Positions 35,331 to 44,677 of a stretch of DNA of 64,000 bases are shown one piece after another. This DNA comes from UBA2040 sp041674745 (lineage in GTDB: Bacteria > Bacteroidota > Bacteroidia > Flavobacteriales_D > Crocinitomicaceae): NCBI GenBank assembly GCA_041674745.1, contig JBAYVD010000006.1, forward strand, positions 1 to 64,000, written 5' to 3'. Numbering within the stretch: position 1 is the stretch's first letter; the number at the start of each line of letters is the position of its first letter. The notes under the pieces were generated by a model. It was not told the DNA's origin. It saw only the letters and a list, made by a program, of their open reading frames with translations, and did not search any database. The position numbers were made by a program, and so were the translations under genes.

Positions 35331-37652
35331 TTAATGAATGTTCAAGGATTGCGGTGTCAAACCAGCTCCCATCGCTTTGATTGTAAGTGGGTGTTTTAAA
35401 TCCTCGGTTCGCAACAATATGGTGGCAATGCCCGCTTCCGCCTGCACTGGATTTTCTCCAATGAGCGCAGCATTTTTTCCGTCCAACTCGAAGGTGACGA
35501 GTGCGTTTGAATTCGTTACCAAGGTCCCATTTTCATCCAGTATTTTAGCGTAAACAAACACAATATCTGGGTTTTCTTTGCTGATTTCTACAGAAGAAAG
35601 ATCGTATTCCAATCCAATCTTTGCAGCCGATCCAGCGGTTCGAACGATGGCTGTTTTTATTTCCATTCCATTCACTTTGCCGACGGCTTTCAATTCCCCT
35701 GGAACAAATTTTTCCAGTTCAAACAAAAAAGGCGGATGATTTAACTGGTCATTGTCTTTGTTTCGTTCAACCGATTTTGTCGTCACCAATTGATTGTTTA
35801 AGTACAAACCTACTTCATCGCAATTGCTGAAAACGGTGACTACTTTTGGAGAATTCTCATTCCAATACGAAGCAATTTCCAGTGTATAATCTTCTGGTTT
35901 CAATGAAATCACTGCACGTTGACTTTGGTAGAAATAAAATGCGAACTTGGGAATTCTAAAAATATCCGAGATGCCTGAACTTTCAATATCTGGACTGTAA
36001 CCGCGGGTATAATCAAACATCAACCAATTGGCTTCGCCCATCGTATTTTTTCCTTTTCGGTTGGAATTGGCCGCTTCTTGGTAATTAAAAGCTTGTTGCA
36101 ACAATCGTTTTTCTCCCGCAGCGCGAAGTTGGCGTGAGGTTCGCTCTTCCTCTTTCAAATTGGCAAATTCTTTTTGAGAAAAACCCGCATTTTGCGCATA
36201 GTATTCCCAATCACCGTATTCCGCTATAAAAACTTTCCGATCGCCTTTTGCATAGTCATTCCAGTAATTGGGCGCCTTTCCGTGTTGGCGTGCAGGAATG
36301 TAAAAGGAATACGAAGGGTGATCCATCCAGCCACAACTGAAGGCATTGGAATGGGCTAATTCTTGCTGTAAAACGGCATTCATTTTCACCATGAACGGAG
36401 TGCTCATTTCGGATTCATTCAAAGAGTTTTCCCAGAATACAATAGACGCATGATTGCGATCTCTGCGCACCATTTCACGCAAAGTTTGATACGAATTTTC
36501 TTGAAAAGTGGCATCTCCAAAATACTGCCAACCGGGAATGCAATTCATGACCAAAATGCCCAACTCGTCGCATGCATTTAAAAACGCCTCCGCTTGCGGA
36601 TAATGTGAAAGACGAACAAAATCAAAACCTGCTTCTTTAATTTTAACCGCATCTCTTCGCTGGGCTTCATCCGAAATGGTATTGCCAACATACGGATATT
36701 CCTGGTGACGATTGGTGCCTGAAATGTATCTTTTTTCGTTGTTCAAATAATACCCGTCGGCTCTAATTTCGGACTTCCTTGCCCCTATTTTGATTTCTTT
36801 GCAATCAACCAGCTTATTGTTCGCATACAATTCAAGGCTCAAGCCATACAAATTGGGGGATTCTGGGGACCAAAGCAACGGGTTGTCCAAATAAAAATCT
36901 TGTTTCAATTCCATGGCTGTTCCCGCTTCCAAAATCTTTGTATCCGAATGAATAACAGCGGATCCGCCTTTGGCGTTATTGAGGGTCGCTTTGAAATGGA
37001 TGGTTTGTCCTTTTTTACTTTCATTAGCAATATGCACTTGAATATTTCCACTCGCTTTTAACGATTCTACGGCATTCCAAACAACATAAATTCCACCACT
37101 CGCTACTTTGTTGGCTTCAATTTCATCCGTGATGTGAACTTTTTGGGTAGTAATTAAATACACATTGCGGTAAATTCCACCGAAATAATTGAAATCCAAG
37201 GTTGAAAGTGGTTTACCGGGCGGTACTTGCAGATTGTCCTCATTTTTCACTTCCACTAGTAGTTCATTTTTTCCGGAACGAGAAAGCGCATCGGAAATAT
37301 CCACTGAAAAAGGCAAATAGCCGCCCAAATGCGTCTTCAAGATTTTTCCGTTCAGCGTAACCTTGGCTTCCAGCATGACACCTTCAAAGTAAATTGACGT
37401 TTTAGCGTTCTTCTTTGGCTTTAAGTGAAACGTTTTCTTGTAATACGAAACCCCTTGAAATTGTTGAGCAATCACCTTGTTCTCCATTCGAACGCTGTGG
37501 GGCAAATTCACTTTCTCCCAGTCCATGGAATTCATCGAAAAAGTCCACTCTTTACCAAAATTTACTTTGGTTCTCGATTGAGCCTGTGCGGAAAAAACAA
37601 AGAAAAACAGCAAATAGAAGGCTCCAAAGAACCGAACAAATTGATTTATCAT
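35331..37652 (-). CDS. Beta-galactosidase, GH2
   Basis: A 773-residue secreted glycosidase (signal peptide to about residue 25, AQAQS). The order is a jelly-roll sugar-binding domain, an immunoglobulin-like domain, a TIM barrel and C-terminal Ig-like (DUF4982-type) domains. The barrel contains the GXXRHQEYPYVG entry motif, the acid/base Glu in WENSLNES and the nucleophile Glu in FIAEYGDW. It probably removes galactose from galacto-oligosaccharides made by the adjacent GH53 enzyme in the periplasm. Other GH2 activities are possible, but galK/galT/galM next door favour galactose. Confidence 0.88.
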   Translation of the reverse strand: MINQFVRFFGAFYLLFFFVFSAQAQSRTKVNFGKEWTFSMNSMDWEKVNLPHSVRMENKVIAQQFQGVSYYKKTFHLKPKKNAKTSIYFEGVMLEAKVTLNGKILKTHLGGYLPFSVDISDALSRSGKNELLVEVKNEDNLQVPPGKPLSTLDFNYFGGIYRNVYLITTQKVHITDEIEANKVASGGIYVVWNAVESLKASGNIQVHIANESKKGQTIHFKATLNNAKGGSAVIHSDTKILEAGTAMELKQDFYLDNPLLWSPESPNLYGLSLELYANNKLVDCKEIKIGARKSEIRADGYYLNNEKRYISGTNRHQEYPYVGNTISDEAQRRDAVKIKEAGFDFVRLSHYPQAEAFLNACDELGILVMNCIPGWQYFGDATFQENSYQTLREMVRRDRNHASIVFWENSLNESEMSTPFMVKMNAVLQQELAHSNAFSCGWMDHPSYSFYIPARQHGKAPNYWNDYAKGDRKVFIAEYGDWEYYAQNAGFSQKEFANLKEEERTSRQLRAAGEKRLLQQAFNYQEAANSNRKGKNTMGEANWLMFDYTRGYSPDIESSGISDIFRIPKFAFYFYQSQRAVISLKPEDYTLEIASYWNENSPKVVTVFSNCDEVGLYLNNQLVTTKSVERNKDNDQLNHPPFLFELEKFVPGELKAVGKVNGMEIKTAIVRTAGSAAKIGLEYDLSSVEISKENPDIVFVYAKILDENGTLVTNSNALVTFELDGKNAALIGENPVQAEAGIATILLRTEDLKHPLTIKAMGAGLTPQSLNIH

Positions 37653-37664
37653 GCTTTCAATCCA

Positions 37665-38738
37665 TTATTTAAATGCATCCAATGCCAAAGACGGTTTTCC
37701 GTTGGATTGCCAGCAATTCAATTGGTATCCACTCCAACTTTTTTCCCCTTCCGGCTCCCAATAATGCACCCCTAAACCTTTTTTGTTTGGAATATTTTTA
37801 ACAATATCGATCACCGCGGTCAACATGGCTTTTGTGTTATCCACCAAAGTAAAATCACCTCCAATTTCCACCACCATCACTTCTTTGTCGTAGCGCGTTA
37901 CCATATCGTTCAAATTGGTTTCCAATGCCGCAATACTTTGTGTATAGTCTTGATTGATCCAATAAGGATAATACGAAGCACCAATCACATCAAACTTCGC
38001 TCCTTGTGCTGAAATGCCATCATAAAACCAACGGAATCGACCGTTGTCATGACCTTTGTCAATGTGAACGATTACTTTGATCGAGGCATCTACTGCTTTC
38101 GTGGCATCGTAACCCGCGTTTAGCAATTGTGCTAGATTCACAAAATTGTCTCCAGAGGTACTTCCTTCCGGCCAAAGCATTCCTCCAGGGATTTCATTTC
38201 CAATTTGCACCCATTCAGGTGTCACACCTGCTGTTTTCAATGCGGTTAATACTTCAAATGTATGATCGTACACATCTGTTTTCAATTGAGTAAGATTGTG
38301 ACTTGCCCAGGCCGCAGGTTTGTTTTGTTGACCCGGATCCGCCCAGGAATCACTGTAATGAAAATTGATCATTACCCGCATGCCCAAATTCTTTGCCCGA
38401 ACCGCCATGGCGACAGTTTCGTCTTTGCTGCAATGGCCACTGGTTGGACTATTGGAAGGATTTACCCAAACACGCAATCGAACTGAATTCATCCCTCGAT
38501 CTTTCAGCAACTGCAAACAATCAGAAGCAACCCCATTTTCATCATAAAAAATGTAACCTGTTGCTTCCATTTGCGCCAACCAACCAATATCGGCACCTTT
38601 TGAGAAATAAGAATAATCTGGCGGAGTTGGGGTAGGGGTCGGCGTTGGTGTTTGAGAATTGCCTTTGTTGCAAGAAAAAAACAGCGTGATGCTAAGAGCA
38701 AAAAGTACTGTTTGCAAAAATGTCATCTTATTTTTCAT
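37665..38738 (-). CDS. Arabinogalactan endo-beta-1,4-galactanase, GH53
   Basis: A 357-residue lipoprotein (LFFSCNKGN, Cys about 23) with a Thr-Pro repeat linker (about 31-40) that lifts the enzyme off the membrane. The GH53 barrel shows GADIGWLAQME, the RLRVWVNPSN block, INFHYSDSWADPG, the acid/base Glu in WVQIGNEIPGG and the nucleophile Glu in VMVVEIGG. It cuts beta-1,4-galactan side chains of pectin. The coding sequence overlaps galM by 4 bp (38735-38738) upstream and precedes the GH2 gene. The lipoprotein design suggests surface exposure, but no SusCD pair is present here. Confidence 0.93.
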   Translation of the reverse strand: MKNKMTFLQTVLFALSITLFFSCNKGNSQTPTPTPTPTPPDYSYFSKGADIGWLAQMEATGYIFYDENGVASDCLQLLKDRGMNSVRLRVWVNPSNSPTSGHCSKDETVAMAVRAKNLGMRVMINFHYSDSWADPGQQNKPAAWASHNLTQLKTDVYDHTFEVLTALKTAGVTPEWVQIGNEIPGGMLWPEGSTSGDNFVNLAQLLNAGYDATKAVDASIKVIVHIDKGHDNGRFRWFYDGISAQGAKFDVIGASYYPYWINQDYTQSIAALETNLNDMVTRYDKEVMVVEIGGDFTLVDNTKAMLTAVIDIVKNIPNKKGLGVHYWEPEGEKSWSGYQLNCWQSNGKPSLALDAFK

Positions 38739-39784
38739 ATTCTTTCGAATTTAAATCTGCAGGTATTGTAATATTTTTCTCCTTTTTTTAAAATTGAGCT
38801 TGGAAAATGGGCATGATTCGGGGCATCCGGAAAATTTTGAGCTTCGAAGCAGATGGCGCTTTGTTTGTGATACGCTGTATTTTTCTTTCCTGGTAAAGCA
38901 CCGCACAGACCCCCAATAAAAACATGCAGACCATTTTGATTGGTTTCAACCCACATTTTGAGTTGATTTTTTTGAGAATAAAGCATTGCGTTCACTGCAT
39001 CTAATTTACTCAAAACAAACGTACTGTCCACCGATTCAGGTACTAATTTTGCTTTTCTATAATCCATGGAATGATCTTTTAAATCCAACAAATCACCTGT
39101 TGGTACATTTTCACTATCCGTTTCGAGAAGGGAATCGGCGGAAATTTTTAATTCCAAATCATTCACACTACGTTTGTGTCCGTTGAGATTGAAATAATTG
39201 TGTTGTGCCAAATTAAGTAAGGTGTCTTTATCTGAATGGGCCTCTAGTTCGACAGAAAGTTCATCGCTTTCCGACAAACGATAGGTTACGGTCGTTTGCA
39301 CATTTCCCGGAAAACCTTCTGATTCAGCAGGGCTGAATAGGCTAAGTTTTAAGAATGGATTTTCTTCTGTTTTCATTTCGACCAACGACCAAATTTGATT
39401 GCAAAAACTTCCAAATCCGCCATGTAAATGATGGTTGTTTAAATTCTTCGTTAATTCGATGATTTGCCCATTCAATGGAAATTGAGCGTTCCGCACTCGA
39501 CCGACATGTCGGCCTACAATGCAACCAAAATAAGGTGGGTTTTTCAATTGAAAAGCATGCTCATAAAACTCTAGATGATCAAATCCCAAGACAACATCCA
39601 CTTTTTTTCCTGAACTCAAAATCAATTTCAAGGAACGAATAGTTGCGCCATAGTTGAGTATTTTTAATGTGGTACCACACCTATTTTTCAAAGTAAACTC
39701 CCTCACCTCTGTGCCATCTGAGAGAAAACCGAAGAATTTACCGCCCGAAAGTTTCTTTACCATTTCAATCTTTTCCGATTCCAT
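38735..39784 (-). CDS. galM: Aldose 1-epimerase (mutarotase)
   Basis: About 349 residues from the ATG at 39784. A longer reading from 39832 exists, but a perfect -7 box (TATTTTTG) lies inside that extension, so the shorter start is preferred. Motifs: NYGATIRSL, a GCIVGRHVGRV turn, NNHHLHGG (catalytic His), and HNYFNLNGH. It interconverts alpha- and beta-galactose, supplying galK. First gene of the operon galM-GH53-GH2-galK-galT-symporter, which runs 8.4 kb with gaps below 15 bp except before the last stop. The gene faces the GntR regulator across 110 bp. Confidence 0.92.
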   Translation of the reverse strand: MESEKIEMVKKLSGGKFFGFLSDGTEVREFTLKNRCGTTLKILNYGATIRSLKLILSSGKKVDVVLGFDHLEFYEHAFQLKNPPYFGCIVGRHVGRVRNAQFPLNGQIIELTKNLNNHHLHGGFGSFCNQIWSLVEMKTEENPFLKLSLFSPAESEGFPGNVQTTVTYRLSESDELSVELEAHSDKDTLLNLAQHNYFNLNGHKRSVNDLELKISADSLLETDSENVPTGDLLDLKDHSMDYRKAKLVPESVDSTFVLSKLDAVNAMLYSQKNQLKMWVETNQNGLHVFIGGLCGALPGKKNTAYHKQSAICFEAQNFPDAPNHAHFPSSILKKGEKYYNTCRFKFERI

Positions 39785-39803
39785 ACTTTCAAGTTGTATG
39801 AAA

Positions 39804-39811
39804 CAAAAATA
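39804..39811 (-). promoter_or_regulatory. -7 box of the galactose operon promoter
   Basis: Minus-strand TATTTTTG fits TAnnTTTG exactly. It lies 20 bp upstream of the preferred galM start. The -33 region about 20 bases further upstream is not a clear TTTG and falls on the first ACTGGT box (39833-39838), which fits a site where a regulator contacts or blocks polymerase. Confidence 0.5.
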
Positions 39812-39832
39812 TTCATTCCTTTCTTGCGACAT

Positions 39833-39870
39833 ACCAGTACCTACCAGTTTTTACGTAAATTACCACCAGT
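39833..39870. promoter_or_regulatory. Triple ACCAGT operator candidate between galM and the GntR gene
   Basis: ACCAGT occurs at 39833-39838, 39843-39848 and 39865-39870 (spacing 10 and 22 bp, about one and two helical turns). The palindrome TTACGTAA lies at 39851-39858. The boxes lie on one face of the helix between the divergent galactose operon and its probable GntR regulator. Confidence 0.55.
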
Positions 39871-39894
39871 TAATTTTTTAAAACCATCAAAAAA

Positions 39895-40893
39895 ATGAAA
39901 CTCATTGACATTGATTCCAGCGTAAACTTGCCGAAATACAAGCAAATTGTGCTATCCATTGAACGAGCGATTGAAGAGAAACGTTTAGCCAAAAATGAAC
40001 GATTGCCTTCCATCAATAAAATTTGTCTCGCACATGATATTTCCCGAGATACCGTGCTGCTTGCTTTTGCTGAATTGAAAAAGCGAGGTGTCATTTATTC
40101 TATTTTAGGCAAAGGATACTTTGTAAAAACAATACATTTGAATTTTGAAATGTCCATTTTCCTGCTTTTTGATGAATTGAATGCCTTCAAAGAGGAAATC
40201 TATCAATCTTTTGTTCAAAAAATTGGAGAAAAGGCGAAGGTAGATATCTATTTCCATCATTTCGACTCAAGCATGTTTCGGAAATTGATTGACGACAGTC
40301 GTGGGAATTATTCCAAATACATCATCATGCCATCTAATTTGACCAATGTTGATGACATTATCAAAACCTTGCCCAAAAACGAAGTGTATATCCTTGACCA
40401 AACCAATGAAAACCTAACTGATTTCCCATCGGTTCATCAAAACTTTGAAAAAGAAATGTATTCTTCCTTGGTAAAAGGCTTGGATAAAATATGCAAATAC
40501 AAACGTCTCATTTTACTTTTTCCCGGACAAAAGGAGCCAATCGGCATGGTAAAAGGATTTGAGCGGTTTTGTGCTGAACATCAATTCAACCACGCTGTTT
40601 TACCGTCGTTTGAACCGAAAAAAATTGATAAAGGAACTATTTTTATAACACCTTCGGATCGACATTTGGTTGAAATCATTGAAAAAGGAAAGGCCCAGAA
40701 TTTTGAATTGGGAAGTGATTATGGAATCATTTCATTCAATGATACCCCTTTGAAAAAAGTAGTTGGAAACGGCATCACCACCATCTCCACCGATTTTGGA
40801 TTGATGGGAAAAACCTTGGCGAAAATGATTTTGACCAATGGAAAAAAGCAGATTGAGAATCCATCTGAGTTGATTTTGCGGGAATCGTTGTGA
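39895..40893 (+). CDS. GntR-type regulator with periplasmic-binding-like ligand domain
   Basis: A 332-residue transcription factor. The N-terminal winged helix (about 1-75) has the GntR pattern YKQIVLSIERAIEEKRL, LPSINKICLAHDISRDTV and KRGVIYSILGKGYFV. The rest is a LacI/PBP1-like sugar-sensing domain (IYFHHF, IIMPSN, GIISFNDTPL), as in the AraR/GntR-LacI hybrids of Bacteroidota. Divergent from the galactose operon across 110 bp with repeated ACCAGT sites, so it most likely controls that operon and itself. The inducer is probably a galactose derivative, by context. Confidence 0.88.
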   Translation: MKLIDIDSSVNLPKYKQIVLSIERAIEEKRLAKNERLPSINKICLAHDISRDTVLLAFAELKKRGVIYSILGKGYFVKTIHLNFEMSIFLLFDELNAFKEEIYQSFVQKIGEKAKVDIYFHHFDSSMFRKLIDDSRGNYSKYIIMPSNLTNVDDIIKTLPKNEVYILDQTNENLTDFPSVHQNFEKEMYSSLVKGLDKICKYKRLILLFPGQKEPIGMVKGFERFCAEHQFNHAVLPSFEPKKIDKGTIFITPSDRHLVEIIEKGKAQNFELGSDYGIISFNDTPLKKVVGNGITTISTDFGLMGKTLAKMILTNGKKQIENPSELILRESL

Positions 40894-40944
40894 AAGAATT
40901 TCAAGGTTCGAAAGCCAATTTTAAATCAAAAAAATTCATCAACG

Positions 40945-40974
40945 AAATTTGGGAATTTGGGAATTCCCAAATTT
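40945..40974. terminator. Strong inverted repeat between convergent genes
   Basis: AAATTTGGGAATT (40945-40957) and AATTCCCAAATTT (40962-40974) are perfect 13-bp arms with a 4-nt spacer. It lies between the convergent regulator and PepSY genes. No T run follows, so a bidirectional terminator is likely but a protein site is possible. Confidence 0.5.
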
Positions 40975-41035
40975 ACGAACGACATTTGATTATCAATTCG
41001 TTACTATAGAAATAGATTGCAAATAGCACCTCAAT

Positions 41036-42109
41036 TTACCCATTCGCCTTTCGTTTGTTCCACCAAATAAGAAACCCAGTAATCGGTAAACTTGCAACAA
41101 TCAATGCTGCGAAGAAAACAATCCAGCGACCAATGAGACCAAATGATTGTCCTGTGTGAATTCGTTCATTGCTCATCCTTAGTTTCGTGCCGAAGGTATT
41201 ATCACTGAATTTCTTTTCTTGCAGCAAAGCGCCCGTATATTGATCAAAAAACAATTGTTCTTGTCGATTGAAGAAGCCCGAATTTTCATACCGCAAATTA
41301 ATTCTGTACGAACCTTTGTCGCCTTCCGGGAAATTGACAATGGCATTGGACGAGTTCGTGAATTTTGCCTTCGCTACGTTGAGCATGGTTTCCAAAGCAA
41401 CGAGTTGATTGCCATTTTCAGCTACCGAAGGAACTTCCATGCGCCGTTCTTTTTTCGAACCTGTCAAAGCAAACATACTTTTTTCGGCCCACTCAAAGGA
41501 AAAAATCAAAGCAGTTAAAACCGTGAAAAGAATCAACCAAGAAGCATAGAAACCCAAAACGGAGTGTAAATCATAATTCCGTTTTACGGGATGTACTTTC
41601 AACTTCAATGTAAATTTTTCCTTCCGATTTCGTCTGGAACTTGGCCACCAAATAATAATTCCACTGATAATCATGAACAAAAATAGCAAAGCAGATATAC
41701 CTGTAACCCATTCTCCCGCATCGTCAAGTAGCAAATTTCGGTGCAATCGGAGTATTTTTCCGAAGACATCGTTTCGTTTATTTCCACTTCCTAAAACCTC
41801 ACCTGAATAAGGATTTATATACACAACATCGCGGCTTTTCATTAGAACTTGTACACTTGCGCTTCGTTCATTTTTCAATACTATTGCTTTGACTCCCTCT
41901 TCAGGATACGCTTTTTCGGCAATGAGCTGGATCTCACTCAAAGGAATTCTGCTTCCATCGATAACTTTCACCTCCAATAGTTCCGATTGAAAATAGCCCC
42001 GCAATTCTTCTTCAAAAGCAACCAAGCAACCGGTCGTAGCCACCGTAAAAATGACGAGTCCAGCTGTCAAGCCGATAAACAAATGTAGATTTTGAAATAC
42101 TTTTTTCAT
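41036..42109 (-). CDS. PepSY-associated TM protein (iron-regulated membrane protein type)
   Basis: A 357-residue inner-membrane protein of the PepSY_TM group. Visible are TM1 (about 10-30, LFIGLTAGLVIFTVATTGCLVAF), a periplasmic PepSY-like part (IQLIAEKAYPEEGVKAIV, VVYINPYSGEVLG), LRLHRNLLLDDAGEWVTGIS with TM2, RNYDLHSVLGFYASW with TM3, and a final TM with FLIWWNKRKA. The repeated His-containing motifs (LRLHRNLLL, NYDLHSVLG, ERIHTGQSFG) are typical of ferric-reductase-like members that help release iron from siderophores. It lies downstream of the siderophore-type receptor on the same strand, with a 138-bp gap. Iron link is inference from family and neighbour. Confidence 0.85.
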   Translation of the reverse strand: MKKVFQNLHLFIGLTAGLVIFTVATTGCLVAFEEELRGYFQSELLEVKVIDGSRIPLSEIQLIAEKAYPEEGVKAIVLKNERSASVQVLMKSRDVVYINPYSGEVLGSGNKRNDVFGKILRLHRNLLLDDAGEWVTGISALLFLFMIISGIIIWWPSSRRNRKEKFTLKLKVHPVKRNYDLHSVLGFYASWLILFTVLTALIFSFEWAEKSMFALTGSKKERRMEVPSVAENGNQLVALETMLNVAKAKFTNSSNAIVNFPEGDKGSYRINLRYENSGFFNRQEQLFFDQYTGALLQEKKFSDNTFGTKLRMSNERIHTGQSFGLIGRWIVFFAALIVASLPITGFLIWWNKRKANG

Positions 42110-42247
42110 GTTGGAAATTCAAATTTTAGCGTAAAAATAGATTTTTGAATCGTTTTGATGAGGGTTTAGCCACAGATCACACAAATTGTCACAAATTTCT
42201 TTGTATTGAAGTCACTTGCTAATTGTATCCTTTTTGCCATACAAAAA

Positions 42248-44383
42248 CTACAATTTAATCGACAATGTCGCCGTGAATAGTCTTGGTGCAATGGGATTTA
42301 CACTGTTATCATCGTGTACATTGTAACTCAAAGCATTGAAAATATTAGAGACTTTAACACGAATGGCAAAGGCATCTTTTGAATACCCAAGGGAAGCATC
42401 TAAAGTAGAATATTCAGGTAGTGGAATTGGTTTTCGATCATCGTTGGGAACATTGATTCGAGTCAATCTGCCCGCATTTCGTTTTCCAAAATACAAGTAG
42501 GAAAGTCCAAAATTAAAACCACGGAACAACTTGTGCTTGGAAATCTCATAGTAAACGCTCGCATTTGCTGTGTTTTTTGGTTGATACAACAGTTTAGCTC
42601 CATCACCGTACAAGGTGCTTTTAGAATATTTTGTTTCGTTTAAGCTGTAGCCTGCCAGTAAAGTCATTCCTGAAAATGGTTTCGCTGAAGCATCAATTTC
42701 TAAACCGTTGCTGGTAATTTCGCCGGACAATTCCTTGATATTTGCATTGTTATTTCCATTGTCCAGAACCATTTGCGCTACATTTGTATTTACGATTTGA
42801 TAAACGGTAGCATTCAATGATAATTTCCCTTTGAAGAAATCATTTTTAACGCCAACTTCGTATTGATCTACAATAGAAGGTTTCAATGCATTTCCTTTGA
42901 TATCTGAACCCGTGTTGGGCGTGAAAGAATTGGAATAACTACCAAAAATGGACATGCGCTCAATAGGTTGGTACACCAGACCTATTTTTGGTGAAAATGC
43001 ATTGCTGAAAACGGTAGAATAGCTTGTTGTTTCGTCGGAATAACTGTAAACGTTGCTTCTCGACTCCAAATAGGAATAACGTGCACCCAAAAGCACTTTC
43101 ACTTTTTTAGACAAACAAAGCAAATCCTGTACATACACTCCAGCTCTTTTTTGTGGCGTCCGCGTCAAAGTGTTTTCAGTCAAATTGGGGATATCATTTC
43201 GTTGTCTGTTGGTTTCAATGTTGAACACATTTACCGTATCATAATTTGACAATCGATTATAAGACAATGTGTTGGTAGCATACTGGTCATATTCTGCTCC
43301 AATCAAAAAAGTATGTTTGATTTTTCCTGTTTTAAATTTTCCAATCAAATCGAGTTGAGCAATTCCATACGTTTCATCGACTTGAGTTCGTTGAATGCCC
43401 CGAATCCAAGTTCCGTCAGTTTTAATCATGTTTCCCGAACTGTTGGGACGAAGAGTTGAAAAAAGATCATTTTGAAAAGATTGAACCGAAGTAACATTTT
43501 TCAATTGCCATTTTTTCGATAATTGATAGGAAATGGTTGAAGTCAAACTCTTTTGATTCGTTTTCATAGCTGACCAAGATGTTCCTAAAAAAGTGTTTAT
43601 TGGAATATCAATCAATTGATAATCAATGGCACCAACGCCAAAATCTGCCGTTCTGTTGTCGGCTAAATAATCACCTTCCAAGAGGATTTCCATTTTCTTA
43701 CCGACTAAAAACAACAAAGAAGGATTGATGTAAAATCGTTCGGCATTGACCTCATTTCTAAAACTTTTCGACTTTTGATACGTAGTATTCAAGCGATAAG
43801 CGATGGTATTTTTTTTGTTGAGCGATCCGTAAACATCCATGCTAGGTTTGTAGAAATCATAAGAAGAAAAACGCATGGAAATCTCCCCTCCTTTTTCGAA
43901 TTTTGGTTTTTTCGTCACCAAGTTCAAAACACCTCCGGCTGCGACATTTCCATACAATATGGCTGCATTTCCCTTTAGAATTTCCATTTTTTCCAAAGAA
44001 CTCACTTCCGGCATGATTGCGTTGTTAAAGCGAACCCCATTTTTGAAGGTATTATTAGAACCAAAAGCAAATCCACGACCCGAAATTTCTTCCTGGTAAC
44101 CGCCTGTATTTCCCATAATGTACACACCGTTGACATTTTTCAACACGTCGCTCAATTGCTGAGATTGCTGATTTTCCATGACGGTTTCGTCAATCACAGC
44201 GGTAGCTTGAGGCAAATCAAAAGGACGAATAGGAATTTTCCCGATAGATACATCTTCATCATTGGCGGTGCGATTGGCCGTTATTTTCACTTCTAACAAT
44301 TCTTTTACGGGTTCTTCTTTTTGTCCGAATATAGAGGGAGAAATTAGCGTTGTAAAACTGAGTATATAGAATGCTTTCATCAC
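42248..44383 (-). CDS. TonB-dependent siderophore-type receptor
   Basis: A 711-residue outer-membrane receptor with signal peptide (to about residue 20, SIFGQ) and no CarboxypepD_reg domain. Plug domain about 45-165: FDLPQATAVIDETVM, VNGVYIMGNTGGYQEEISGRGF, MEILKGNAAILYGNVAAGG, NLVTKKP. These match FhuA/FpvA-type ferric-siderophore receptors. The C-terminal barrel ends in a normal Leu-Ser-Ile-Lys-Leu strand. An imperfect palindrome at 44458-44480 upstream resembles an iron box. The PepSY membrane protein downstream supports iron acquisition. The particular siderophore is not predictable. Confidence 0.9.
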   Translation of the reverse strand: MMKAFYILSFTTLISPSIFGQKEEPVKELLEVKITANRTANDEDVSIGKIPIRPFDLPQATAVIDETVMENQQSQQLSDVLKNVNGVYIMGNTGGYQEEISGRGFAFGSNNTFKNGVRFNNAIMPEVSSLEKMEILKGNAAILYGNVAAGGVLNLVTKKPKFEKGGEISMRFSSYDFYKPSMDVYGSLNKKNTIAYRLNTTYQKSKSFRNEVNAERFYINPSLLFLVGKKMEILLEGDYLADNRTADFGVGAIDYQLIDIPINTFLGTSWSAMKTNQKSLTSTISYQLSKKWQLKNVTSVQSFQNDLFSTLRPNSSGNMIKTDGTWIRGIQRTQVDETYGIAQLDLIGKFKTGKIKHTFLIGAEYDQYATNTLSYNRLSNYDTVNVFNIETNRQRNDIPNLTENTLTRTPQKRAGVYVQDLLCLSKKVKVLLGARYSYLESRSNVYSYSDETTSYSTVFSNAFSPKIGLVYQPIERMSIFGSYSNSFTPNTGSDIKGNALKPSIVDQYEVGVKNDFFKGKLSLNATVYQIVNTNVAQMVLDNGNNNANIKELSGEITSNGLEIDASAKPFSGMTLLAGYSLNETKYSKSTLYGDGAKLLYQPKNTANASVYYEISKHKLFRGFNFGLSYLYFGKRNAGRLTRINVPNDDRKPIPLPEYSTLDASLGYSKDAFAIRVKVSNIFNALSYNVHDDNSVNPIAPRLFTATLSIKL

Positions 44384-44677
44384 TGTTATTTAGATTCGTT
44401 ATAATTAACAGTGCAAAATTGCCCATCTTTCGCCGCGTCGACAATACCACAAAAAGGTTATTTAGAATGATTTTAAATAAATACCCTAAAAGCGGTAGAT
44501 GGTATTCATTTTTTGAAAGGTTGTAAATAGTATAATTTAATTATCTTCACACCCTATTTCCAGATAAGATTGCCTACAATAAATTAGGTAGACAATGTTT
44601 GGGAAACCAAAGTGACTAAAAACAAGCATTTAGCTTCCGCCGCGGCGGAGCAAGAGTGCTTGACTTATAAAAATATT
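44384..44677. other. Intergenic region between the receptor and tRNA-Ala
   Basis: Holds the iron-box-like palindrome (44458-44480), a GC-rich perfect palindrome TCCGCCGCGGCGGA (44636-44649) that stands out from the AT-rich surroundings, and a 13-bp copy of tRNA-Ala sequence (AGAGTGCTTGACT, 44653-44665) placed just ahead of the tRNA. No gene seen. Confidence 0.6.
44458..44480. promoter_or_regulatory. Iron-box-like palindrome upstream of the siderophore receptor
   Basis: TTATTTAGAAT-G-ATTTTAAATAA: 11-base arms with one mismatched pair around a central base, 75-97 bp upstream of the receptor start. Its length and AT-rich symmetry resemble Fur-family sites, but no Fur gene is in the window. Confidence 0.4.

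Noticed and set aside
39785..39832. Extended galM start at 39832
   Set aside because: A perfect -7 promoter box lies within the extension, and the added residues match nothing typical of mutarotases.
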